Below, one piece after another: positions 10,122 to 21,086 of a stretch of DNA of 64,000 nt. The DNA is from Phoronis australis (taxonomy: Eukaryota; Phoronida; Phoronidae), in the NCBI GenBank assembly GCA_002633005.1, contig NMRA01000293.1:360756-424755 (forward strand). The letters run 5' to 3'. Position numbers and translations under genes: made by a program. Each line of letters begins with the position of its first letter. Position 1 is the first letter of the stretch. The notes beneath the pieces were generated by a model. That model had not been told where the DNA came from. It searched no databases and saw only the letters and a list, made by a program, of their open reading frames with translations.

Positions 10122-13100
10122 TTATGTTATCGGTTGGCTTAGTCTCGATTGTTTCTCTTTTCGCTTTAAGTTTATTGACGAAAGAGTATACAGATATGGG
10201 TTAAACGCTGCGTTGATGGGAAGAATGATTGCAGCCATCCAGGCAATGAATTCCGGGGAAATTGCAGTTCCCGCGAGAGACATGAAACCTGCTATCACAA
10301 TCGGCATCCAACAACAGAAGTCAGTGCCAACAACGAGGCTAAGCTTTTTAGCCAAAGCAACCTCTTTGTCAATATTCCTTTTTCCCGTGGCCTTTCCGCT
10401 TTTTCTTGTCACCACGAATATTGCTACGTAGCTGACGGCAATGACAACAAAGGCAACGAAATTGTAAATGAGAAAAATGGCCAGTTTAAAATGTTTAAAG
10501 GCATGAGATGTCATTGTAAATGGCAAACAGACTGAGGTTGCGCCGTAAAACTCGTTCTGCAGCCCGAAGTAACTAATCCCACTAAGAGGTAGTGCGGCCA
10601 TTACAATCCAGAAAAGAGCAACGGAGGCCATTATGACACGTGCTTGACACAGGCTCATTCGCTGAACTTTAAAGACAAAAACCAAGCTAATCAAGCGGTC
10701 GATAGTAATCACAAGCATTACTGAGACGGACATCTCACTGGAGAAAAATGCAAAGAAACCGGCCAATTTACACAAGGAGCTGTTCCGCCAGACAGGGTCG
10801 TGGAGAAAATAGTTCCCTTTGGCAAGGTAATAAGTGTCTGCTCCAGCCACCATTATCAAGTAGACGCCTGTGAAGAAGTCAGAAACTGCGAGATTTACTA
10901 TTAGAAAAGATTTGACATCTTTCAGTGCTGACTTGAATCGCCAAACGAAAACACCAATGTTGCCTACAACAGCCAGAACACCTAAAACCCACATGGTTAC
11001 ACGCAGAGGATAACTAGACATGAGGTTAGAACACGAGGAAAACGGGTCACGTGCTGGCGTGCAATTGACGTTTTCTGAAACAATACAGCAAAACCTGAAG
11101 CTATCTGTTTGCAGCTGGCTAACGTTGATGGTCTTAAATGCTTCAGCGTTGACTATAAGAAAAGGGTGATTGTTTCTCAAGTCAATTGCTACAGACCGCT
11201 GTAGCCCTCTGAACGCATGTGAGGAAATCTCGTCGAGTTTGTTCGAATCAAGTTGAAGGGTTGCAAGTCTCAATCCACTGAATATAGGGAATGTAATCTG
11301 TGTCAAGTAATTTCCACGAAGACTCAGATGAACCAAATTAGTCAAATGGTTAAATAGTAAAACGGGTAAAAAAGTCAAACGATTAAATGACAGATCTAAT
11401 GTGTACAGCATAGAATGGTTTGAAAAGGTGTGATTTGTTAAAGCAATTGAGTTATTGTTGAAAAATATTGCCCTCATGGAGTTTGAACCTTTAGGCAATG
11501 ACTTCTGATTGGTGTTTTCGCAATGTAAAACGTAACCAAGACACTGGCAGCCGACTGGACATGATATTTCAAGGTCGCATAATTTCTCATCTTCCCCTTT
11601 AACGCAATCTGAGACGCCATCGCAAACTTTTTCTTGGTGTATACATTTCTGTTCTCCTATGCATTTGAACGCCCCGGGACACGAGTACTTGTGGCAGTCG
11701 GCTTCATCGTATCCCCCGACACAGTCCCACACTTTGTCGCAAACACTGTGACGAGGGATGCAATAGCTCCCCGGGCATTTAAAAAGCCCTGGGCATTCAA
11801 AATCTTCACAGTTTACTAAATGACTATTGTCCAAGCAGCCTTTCCTGAGCGCAGCTTTGTCGTAGATGCACGCGAATGCTCTACTGAAACACGCTGGGTG
11901 ATCATCTCTGCATCTCGATTTGTCCGGTGAGTTACAGTACGGAAGTACGTTCGATTTAACGACGTCATCATCATCATCATCATTAAGTGCTTTAATGCGC
12001 TTTTTGTAATGTCTTCTTTCAACAAGCTCGTCTTCTTGAATTCCTCGAGTACAGTCTACGTGCAAATCGTGCACCTTACTTAAAGAAATACATCTACCGT
12101 TGTAACACGGAAAGCCACCAAAAGTCTTGCAAGTCGTTTTCCACTCACACACATCGTCACTTTCGTCCGAGCCGTCTTTACAGTGTTTTGTGAAATCACA
12201 CGTCACAGTTTTCGGCACGCATTGGCCAGACGAACATTGGAATTCCTCCGATAAGCAAGGCGGAAATCGGCAGTCTTTCTCGTCCGAGCCGTCTCCACAA
12301 TCGTCTTGGAAGTCACAGAGAAGCGACAAACTTACGCAATTCCCATTTTTACACCTGAAAATATAATGTATTACCGTCAGGGCTTGGATTTTTTTTAAGA
12401 GGACTTCCCTTTTTTGGTTTCGATTTCCTCTTATTTGATTTCCAGTTTCCTTTCATTATTTTGACTTTATTCATGCAAAAACGTTTATTTCAGTTAGATT
12501 TTACAACACAAAAACATTCCTGTCTCGCCTGCTTTTTTATTTGTGGAAAGATATATCACATGGAAAATTTCCCTCTTTTTTGTCATTGGTCATTCCAATC
12601 CCTGTACCGTGTTACTCTGTTCAGATTATATATAAAAAGAGGTTGCACAAAATAAGTAAAGGCAATTATTTGTCCTTTGTTTACATCACTTTTGGAACAC
12701 GGAAGAAGAGTCAAAGAGGATTTCTTCTGTATTTAACGCCCACCTAAAGATACACTTCGCCTCTGTGTTTCTGTCAATGTTGAATTCTTAACCGAAGCGT
12801 TCCAAGTTTGGAAACATTACATCGCTTATTCCATCTTGAATTATTGTCGCATGAGCAGGCAAATTAAGTCATTGGAAACTGAATGCGCCTGATTTTCGAA
12901 TCGATCCCAATCAACTCTGAAGCGTTTTGCTGATCCGATAACGGTAAGGAAAATTATGAAACCAATTTGAGAACAAACGATTTTCGTTTAGCCAGGCAAA
13001 CAAAGCGAAACCCAGCTTTAAGCTCATAAAGTCGTGATAGGACTTGATTTCAATTGTGAACAGTAATATCGAAAAAATCGTGAACTGGAGAAAACCCTTC

Positions 13101-16100
13101 CGAGTTCATTGGGGTTTGTTCACCTTAAAATTGCGAATTAAAACACGAGGCATGTATTCATTTCACGTGGCCCGAGTTGCGGGCAATTATTCACGATCGG
13201 AGAGATGTGGTAATACTTCAAAGAGCGCCTCGGTAAAGAATTCAGCATTGCCAACGAAAACGCATTTTTGTACGTCAAAGCCACGTGTTCTTGCAGCCTT
13301 TAACAATCATGACGGAAATTTTATTCCGTGCCCCAGAACTGAAGTCTGAAAAAGTGGCAGTGAAATGCCAAATACCACACCGTATTTGTAAAATCTAGTC
13401 ATCTAATTTCAATTTCAAATAGTTACAAACCAATCAAAATCGGCAAAAAAACATGGATTCAATCGAAAAATGGACTTACTTGAACGTGTACTGACTGCAA
13501 CGCTTACAGCTAGCCTCGTCTTCTGCCTTCCTGCACTGGACAGTGCCATCGCAAAGTGCCGTTTGAGAAACACAAGTACCATCTTCACAAATCCATTGCG
13601 AGGATTTACACCCTGGACTGGTTTCCAAGGAAACGGCTACTCGTTCACAAAGAACATTCAAAGGACTTGATTCTATGTTGTTACAATCAACATTAACAAT
13701 GCTCCAGTTAAACACAACTTCTCCGAACCAATTTGGTTTGGCCTTGGGTGCTAGCAGCAGTCTACATGTTGTATTCACTTCTGATGGCTGTGCAAGCCAA
13801 GTAGCTCCAAATTCTGGAATGAATCTCATAACAGACATGATGTGCTTTGCTACGTAGATGTCTGGATCTGATAATTTTCCATACTTCTTCACACAAATGT
13901 CCGTTGCCGCTGCAAACGAAAGTGGGGTAGTAATATTACCCATGGTAGTTATCAGTCGGTAACACTTTCCAAGGCGGTATATCCAGCCAAATGGACAGCT
14001 TGACGGAAACAATACGAAACCACTTTCATTGGCATTTATGCTCTGTTGCTTTGAATTGTTTAATTGCTCCTCAAATTCACAAACTGAAATCGTGCGAGGA
14101 GTTGGATAGTTACATGGCACCGAGAACCACTCTCCTGCCAGATGAGGATTCTGCACCACCATCATTGTGCACGAAAATTCTGGATCGTTCATTGGCTGAT
14201 ATTTTTGATCAAAAATAATCCTCCACATGTCATTTGAATATTTCATCGACATTTTAGTTGCTCCGTATAAATCTGCGTCCTTGTCTGCTGGTTGATACCA
14301 GTTTGTGAAAGTTGCAGGATTGCCGTCCACCCAACGAAACGTTCCGTTCGCCGGAAATTCATTTAGACCTAAATATACTGCAAGAAATGGTATATCATGA
14401 AGATAGTTGAAGACAACGCGCTTCCATCTTGATTTGAACATATTCCTGATGAAGCTGTTCTCGGCTTTCGTGTTCAGGGTTAATAAATGTCCGCCACTCG
14501 ATTCACACTTTCTCTGCGCATCGTACCAACTGGTAGAGGATTCGGGGGTTACTTTGTAATACTTTCCTCCAAAATACCCGTCAGCTAGGTAACCCTTTGA
14601 ACACCATGGAGAGCTTGCCATGGTAAGGACTGAATCGTTATTTCGAACCACTCTGTACTCCACTGTGAGTGGTTTTTCAGTGGCAAAGGCTTTATAAAAA
14701 TACTTGATGGTCACCGAATCAGCACTCAATGTACGAATTGGAAAGGGGTCGACTGGGAACGCGCTTTTGTTACAGAAACCCTTGTAGATATCGTATGTTG
14801 GGGAAAGAATACTTTTAATCCATGGGTTTGAACAGTTACACACATACATGTCTTGTACGTTATTTGTCTCATAGTTTGGACAGTCGCATAAATACATGTT
14901 ATCTAACACCTCAATGTTATTTAGCACTTCAACTTTGCAGAAAGAATAGATAGTGAGTTCATAAAAGGACGATTGTTCTGTTGGCTCTGAACAAACCGTG
15001 AACTCCACTTTCAGGTTTAACGACAAGATGACCGAGGCTTTGAACGGAATGCCCAACGTTCCACATGCAGAGTGTTTTTCCAAGGGCATGAGCTCGCTGT
15101 TTTTCTTTGGGCTACTTCTGAAACCCTGGTAATATATACATTCTCTGTCATATAATTTTTGATTAGCTTTATAAATGTCAAATGTTAATAAAATGCTGAA
15201 TTTCCACCCCTGACATACGGAAAATGTCTGTAGAAGCCGAAAGTTTGTTCCCGGTACCGCTAACCGCACTTTGTTGATTTCGTCTTTGAATGACTTGCTT
15301 AAAGTTGTTGGTTTCTTATTAAACAGGGTTACGTAGTTAAAACAACTTTGAGTGTTTGTCAGTCCTGCCACACTGCTATTTCTCAATATGACGTTCATAG
15401 GGACGTTCACAGACTTGATGTTAATTACTTGACTCTCGTAAGACCAAGGCTGAATGGAGACGCATGTTTCTGGGGGAGCAGAAAGAGTTGCTCTTATACT
15501 TCGTGGATGAAAACCTTGGCATTCAAATTCTTCCACGTCGAAATGGATGAACCGCGAGCCAACTTTTTTCGAATAGGAAGTCACGGAAAATGATAAATAC
15601 TGTGATGACGTCACAAATTCTGAAATTAAGTGCGTATTGATATCACGATCGCCACTGTAAGGGGTACAGAACGGTCCGATCACGGGAGAAGATTCATTGT
15701 ATCCATCAAAGAATACCAATCCTTGATAAGCGCAGTTTTCTGCTGCCAATAGGTCGTCGACCCTTTGCATCGTGACCTTGACGAAATGAGATGATCGACT
15801 AGCTTTGTATTGCCACGTACACTGTAGCTGGACACAATCTGTGTTAATTAATACAGTAGACGTGACGGGGTTAATGAGTCCGTAATTAAGGGCTGGATGT
15901 GACGATATACACGCTGAACACGACTCCGGGTTGCTATTGCGCACGGCACTGTATGAAACATTAAATGTATAACCATCCGCACCAGGCGCATTCACATTTA
16001 CGTTTAACAGCCCGTGGTGAAGTGAGCTCTTGATGTTGAACCGTTTCACTTTTTGGGCGCCGTTTCCTAATTTTACGAAGTAAGACCTCATATTCGCAAT

Positions 16101-17072
16101 AGCAACCGGTCCTTCGTGAAACTCAACGACCCCCGAATGTACGTGATCAACAACACCCAACAACACCAATGAAACACTCAGTGAATACCCAAATGGAGCC
16201 TTTATGTACCATGTGTAATTACACCTTTGATGGGAACCGTCTTGTTGAAGAAAAGAGTACATCGGGTTCGTTAGTAAAACGTAGCTTTCTGCACTGTTCA
16301 TCGCCACTAGATGCATTTTACCAACTCCCCTTTTTACAGTCGAAGCGCCATATATACCTCGAAACCTCCATCCACGCATATATATGTCGATGCTGACCTC
16401 AATAGAGTTCCCTGACGAGAAAACTGTCCAATCGTATTTCTTTCCACATGCCTTTTCTATGATTTTGTATGAAGAATCTCTGAATTCCTTCACTTCAATC
16501 TTCTCCATTGAGCAGTTCTGGTCTTGCATTATCGTTTCAAATTCCTGAACGTATAGCTGAATCACCTTGTCTTCTGCCAAAGTAAGAGACCAGGTACACC
16601 TCAGCGGAAAGTCCACGCGTTGGTCACTGGAAGCAGGCAGCACTGCAATATAGGTGTTTCGGTCGTCATGGTAACAGAACGAAGTGTTCTTTAAATCGGA
16701 CATAACGTTTGCAGCGATCAAAAAGCGAGCTGCTAGGTTCGGCGGTTCCCTGTGCAGTACCACGGTATAGTTGGTATAGGAAATCGGCAAGTATTTTTCT
16801 GAAAAATTCGGGCACCAGGTTTTAACTGCCTGTCCTTCCTCCACTAGCTGGATATTTACCGCACTACAACTCTCTTCAGTCTCTACGCTGAAATCTATCA
16901 AAGTTATTTTTGTGTATTTTCCCCTGGCCTCCTCCAACCTCCATTCAAGATCTTGTCCAATTGCCAGGCTAGCTGAGTCGGGATATCCTACCGCAATCTC
17001 CACTCGGTACGTTACATTGCTTTGAATCCAAAAGAAAAGAAATGAAAACACGAGAAGGACGTTGAGCGTCAT
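10122..17072 (-). CDS. Giant chimeric LGR-type GPCR (CUB-CTLD-LDLa-LRR-7TM), GRL101-like
   Basis: Two coding exons, 17072-13480 and 12354-10122, join in phase (AA|G) to about 1,941 aa. The junction falls inside an LDLa domain, SQYTFK|CKNGNCVS, and completes its six-cysteine pattern, which shows this is one gene. Order: signal peptide (MTLNVLLVFSFLFFW, residues 1-22), several divergent CUB-like domains (about 25-800, cysteine pairs and YxL strands), a C-type lectin domain (about 825-1010, with YLGLNE, FRWVDGNPATFTNW), a second weaker CTLD (about 1025-1150), LDLa repeats (about 1155-1450; CDGVSDCVKGEDEKLC is typical), an LRR block (about 1455-1600) and a rhodopsin-like 7TM (about 1645-1930). 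TM landmarks are NLAVSD in TM2, IDRL in place of DRY after TM3, and NPYLY in TM7. This architecture belongs to type C LGRs related to relaxin receptors and mollusc GRL101. The ligand is unknown. The start is the first ATG, directly before the signal peptide. Confidence 0.88.
12378..12604. mobile_element. MITE-like element, short copy (TIR CAGGGCTTGG)
   Basis: It begins CAGGGCTTGG and ends CCAATCCCTG, near-perfect terminal inverted repeats, and is flanked on both sides by TACCGT (12372-12377 and 12605-12610). Its right end shares TTTTTTGTCATTGGTCATTC with a 511-bp copy at 60535-61045. It has no coding capacity. CAGGG ends with a 6-bp target-site duplication suggest the hAT superfamily variants that make short duplications; that assignment is inference. 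It sits in the receptor gene's only coding intron. Confidence 0.8.
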
Positions 17073-17902
17073 GCTACGGTGAATCAATTGAGAACTTTTG
17101 CCTTTGTTTACTGACGCCACATCTGTGAGTGTGTACGACCACTTGCTGGGTTAGCTGGTAAACTAATTTTTAAATTAGTATTCCCGCAAGGATATCAGAT
17201 CGCGAGCTCCGGGTGGAAATTAATTATTAAACAATAGCAATGCGTCTGAAAGTCTCACTACTATTTACACTTAATCATATGAAAACGTGTAAACTGACAA
17301 TACCTAAATATTGTTTCTGTGATTCCCAAGATAACTGTATCCGCACTTCGGTCGCTGTGTTTGTGACATCGCGAACTAAATACTATCAATCAAATCAAAA
17401 ATAGTAGGATATACTGGCACATGCAAATATCTAGTTGCTCTATTTACTAAATTTCTGCAATAAAATGTTACACCGCCCGGATGTGTCAATCAAGCCTACC
17501 GTTGGGTGCTTTTAAACGGTAGACGCTTAACTGTTCCAATGTATTTTTCATGTGTTTTGTATTTTTGATATCAATACGGCACCAGAAAAACATGTTTATT
17601 TTGTACGAAAGCAATGAATGTTTATTTTGACGATTTGCCGATCATTCGGTTCATGCACAGTTTACCTTGTTTTGTCTTTAAAACTGATCTTGTGCAAGTT
17701 GTGTAAAGGATACTAATAGTACTTTGTTTTCACCTGCTTAGAATAATAGAATGAGTCACATTCTACTCGACTGAGAAGCAGCACTGCGTAAATAAAACCC
17801 CGCATTTATGTGAGTTTTTGTTAGCAATTCTCTGAGCTAATTAAAAATTCAACTTAACCGTTCAATATTGGTGGACAACAGAAAATTAGAAAACGATAGG
17901 CC

Positions 17903-17985
17903 TACTTAAAGCAGCATTTCGCCTTGCTTAGTTGGCTAAAAACGAAAGTCGAATGAGGAACTAAAATGAAGTTGAAAGAGTGCAA
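17903..17985. repeat. Dispersed repeat, copy 1 of 3
   Basis: TTAAAGCAGCATTTCGCCTT followed by GCTTAGTTGGCTAAAAACGAAA matches copies at 25404-25500 and 56612-56715 in the same orientation. It is probably a SINE or other short interspersed element. I could not identify the family. Confidence 0.6.
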
Positions 17986-18538
17986 ATATTTTTCTGGTCT
18001 ATTTTTATCTTTCAGTTGTTCCAGTTAGCTGCCCGGTCCTATAAACGCAAAATTTGCCAGAGACATCGTCACGATACTGTGAATTAATTCCGCAGATAAG
18101 CAAAAACGTAGTGAAATATATTATGTCCCGAATTTTATACATAGTCTTGTTTGTATTTGACACTCACTGATATTGTTAGAACTACCCTGCAAACTAGAAT
18201 TTTTAATTGACGCCCGAAAGTAGGTCTTTGAGTTTATATTCGAAAATTTTTCCCGAATTGTCACGTGGTGAATAACTTGCCGGTAGGCGGTTGAAACAAC
18301 GCAATTTGATTTGGATGTAATAATGAGTATATTGAATAAATGTTTGAATTTCCCTAAATGAATAATCATAAAGATTAACAAAGAAGGCTAATTTAATCAG
18401 TCTGTGATCACGTTTCCCGTTCCTGGCGTCGGCCTTGGATCCAGTGTTACACTTGTTATGAGGAGTTTCCTCTTCTCTTGATCATTCGATCCAGTCTTCC
18501 AAGCAGTCTTCACTTGAAGAAATGCTTCGGAATAACCA

Positions 18539-18760
18539 TGAAGTTCAGTCCATCGAACAACATATATGTTAACATTCAGTCCATCGAATTCTAGATACAA
18601 TTTACCCTCTTTGAAATTCAGTCCATCGAATTTCTATAACTTGTGATATTTCTCAGCAAAAAAGCAGCATCTCTTCAGGAATATCTGCGATATCTCTCTA
18701 GCAAGCTGGTTGCCTCTCTCTAAGAAATATCTAATACCTCTATACCAATCTGGTTGCCTC
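18539..18760. repeat. Recurring short motifs TTCAGTCCATCGAA and CTGGTTGCCTCTC
   Basis: TTCAGTCCATCGAA occurs near 18542, 18575 and 18617, spaced about 33-42 bp. CTGGTTGCCTCTC occurs near 18706 and 18748, 42 bp apart, with ATATCT motifs between. This looks like a decayed tandem array of about 40-bp units. Confidence 0.5.
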
Positions 18761-20596
18761 TCGTTGGAAATATGCCTTCTTGAAAAGCTAACGGTATACT
18801 TATACTCAAACAGAATAAAGGTGGGCGAGTTAGATCAAAACATAAAACCCACAAACTTCCTCCAAATGTACTCATAGTTAGTTCCCAGAACAACATCATA
18901 AGATTCCACATATGAACCTAAGCTTTCGCCAAATATGGTCACGGACAGACAAATTTTAAGTAATTTCTGCTGAATAATAACAAAACTATAGTTGTTGTCA
19001 GAACTGGCTAACCCCACAGTTGACCAATTCCGGTGAATTTAAAGTTACATAATTCTGCCAGCATAGCATAAACACACGGTTAGAGACAAATATGCTGATT
19101 CGTTTCCTATACACTCATAGGAGGCAATAAATTTCAGTAAACAACTAATACCCTTAATTAATTACACAACAACCACTATATACTTAATTAATACTAATAC
19201 TTCTCATGTAATATTATTCTCATGTACATAGTTAACCCAAGTTGTAATGTGTTTTTATCATACCTTAATGATAAATAAATGACATGTTCATCCTACATAA
19301 AATCTCCCCGTAACACGAATATAGGCCCATGGGTCTCTACTTGGAGGTGAGCTTGTTTTCGTAAATTCCCAGCTGACTGCCGGACCTCCTTTCTAATACA
19401 TGTAATCATAAATAAATCATGACTGAAATGTTGGACACTGGGGCACTCGGCTCGCTTTTTATCTTTTTTCGCGGCGGGCACACCACCAGAACCAGAATGG
19501 TTTTCAGTTTAACGTTTTGTAATGTCTAAATTACAATTTTCTCTTATCTTTATACATGATACGCCCATACTTATATCCATGTGTCTATATTTCAGTGACA
19601 CCATAGGTTTTCTTTTCTCGTAACTGATGTTCCGTGGTCATCATACTCTCGGGTCCTTCACGGAGTCTCTATAAGTTTTATGTATTTTACTGTATTTGTT
19701 AATGTGTGTTGTGACTACAGTGTTTCGTTACCACACGCAACTGTAGAGGTAGCAGAATTAGATGCATGAGCAAGTATCATCTTTTCAAAATATCATGAGG
19801 ATGAAATTTGACTTATCCTTTACAAACCCGTACATGTTGACATGTATTTGGACAGAAGGACACGCCGCAAGAGATAGCCATCTCATTGCGCATTGGAATA
19901 ACAGGCCCATGATTCACTATATAGACAACAATTCACCTAAGTAGAGAAAATGCATTATTTCGGAAGTAGGCACATGGGCCCAAAGTATGCTGTTACGCAG
20001 TAGGCCTATGGAACGAATAAATTTATCTTATTTGATAAGCAGCTGCTCGTAGCCTGGTAAGTTTACATCACTCTCTGAGTAGTTTACGTCCGGCACCAAT
20101 GCTCGAATTGCCATCTCTTGTGTGGAAATTCTTTACTAAGTACCATCATACGCACCTTCAGCAAATACTTTTTTGTAGTGTTGTCATATGTGGAGATTTT
20201 TGCTCTACAATTGACTGCTCGTTCGCAGAAAAAACGAATGTTGTCGTGGGAACCTTCTACCCTGAGTCACACCGAGGAGTGTACGAGTACTACAATCCTT
20301 GGTCACACCTTTATATTTTATAGTGGGTCGATTTATTAGTGGGAAAATCGATTAGTGAAGGTAATAGGAAATCAGTCGGGTGAATTTGTTTGACAGTTTG
20401 GTGTGCCTCCCGTCTGGTTTGGCATGAACAGCAGGTAGGCCTACAAAAATGCTGGTCGGTGAATTGTAAGCTATTCATGACTAGAAAAGGCGCCAGAGAT
20501 TAAACTTGCGGTTCAAGAGCAGGTACATGACAGCTCGTCAGAAAATATGTGACAATGTATTCATAAGTAAACGTTGTTGACTTATAAGGCTGAAGC

Positions 20597-20960
20597 CAGA
20601 GGCGGATCCAGGATTNATAACTGGTACGTAACTGTATATGAAGAATTTTTCAATATTATGTATCCGCCAGTCAAATAAACTTAATTGTTTCATGATTAAC
20701 TGGCTTAATGTTTGGATTGGATAAGGAAAGTTGTGACACTGGCGCCAGAGTCTGAGGTACAAGGGCGCCCTCTGTTCATTTCACAAAGACTTAAACCTCA
20801 CTAGCGTCAAGGGTAAAAAATTCCAGGGGGGGGCAGGGCAGAGTATTAGCCAGGATTTTGCCTGTGTGACATTCGCACCCCCGAGGTGTTAAATGAAATA
20901 CGGGAGAATTTTAGGGGAAGGCCTGGCCCCCATGCCCCCCCCCCCCCTAAATCCGCCACT
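20597..20960. mobile_element. MITE-like element upstream of geminin (TIR AGWGGCGGATYYAGG)
   Basis: The left end CAGAGGCGGATCCAGG is matched in inverted orientation by CCTAAATCCGCCACT at the right end. TGAAGC flanks both ends (20591-20596 and 20961-20966), a probable 6-bp target-site duplication. The interior has long G and C runs near 20825 and 20940 and a single N at 20616. It ends 126 bp before the geminin ATG, so it may contribute to that promoter. Confidence 0.6.
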
Positions 20961-21058
20961 TGAAGCAGTTTGCTAAGTAAGAATGTCTTTGCCCGGTGTA
21001 CACCGTGAACGAATCTCGGCACAAACGTCTTCGGTACTTTATAGAGGGCGCTACTTCT

Positions 21059-21077
21059 TGACGTCATATTGGCGCGG
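21059..21077 (+). promoter_or_regulatory. CRE and E2F-like sites immediately upstream of geminin
   Basis: A perfect palindromic CRE, TGACGTCA (21059-21066), is followed three bases later by TTGGCGCGG (21069-21077), a good match to the E2F consensus. The pair ends 9 bp before the geminin ATG, so it lies in the core promoter or 5' UTR. Geminin is a known E2F target in mammals, which makes the E2F reading plausible. Binding is inferred only. Confidence 0.5.
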
Positions 21078-21086
21078 CATTTTAAA

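Larger units (their letters stand above)
17073..20590. other. Intergenic region upstream of the receptor, no gene seen
   Basis: About 3.5 kb without a recognisable exon or TATA-bearing promoter. It contains one copy of a three-copy dispersed repeat (17903-17985) and short recurring motifs at 18539-18760. Small open frames have no family resemblance. Confidence 0.5.

Noticed and set aside
13476-17120. Receptor exon 1 treated as a separate gene starting at 17120
   Set aside because: The codon at 17120 is GTG, not ATG; the first ATG is 17072, right before the signal peptide. The 3' end is a splice donor within an LDLa domain, so it is not a separate gene.
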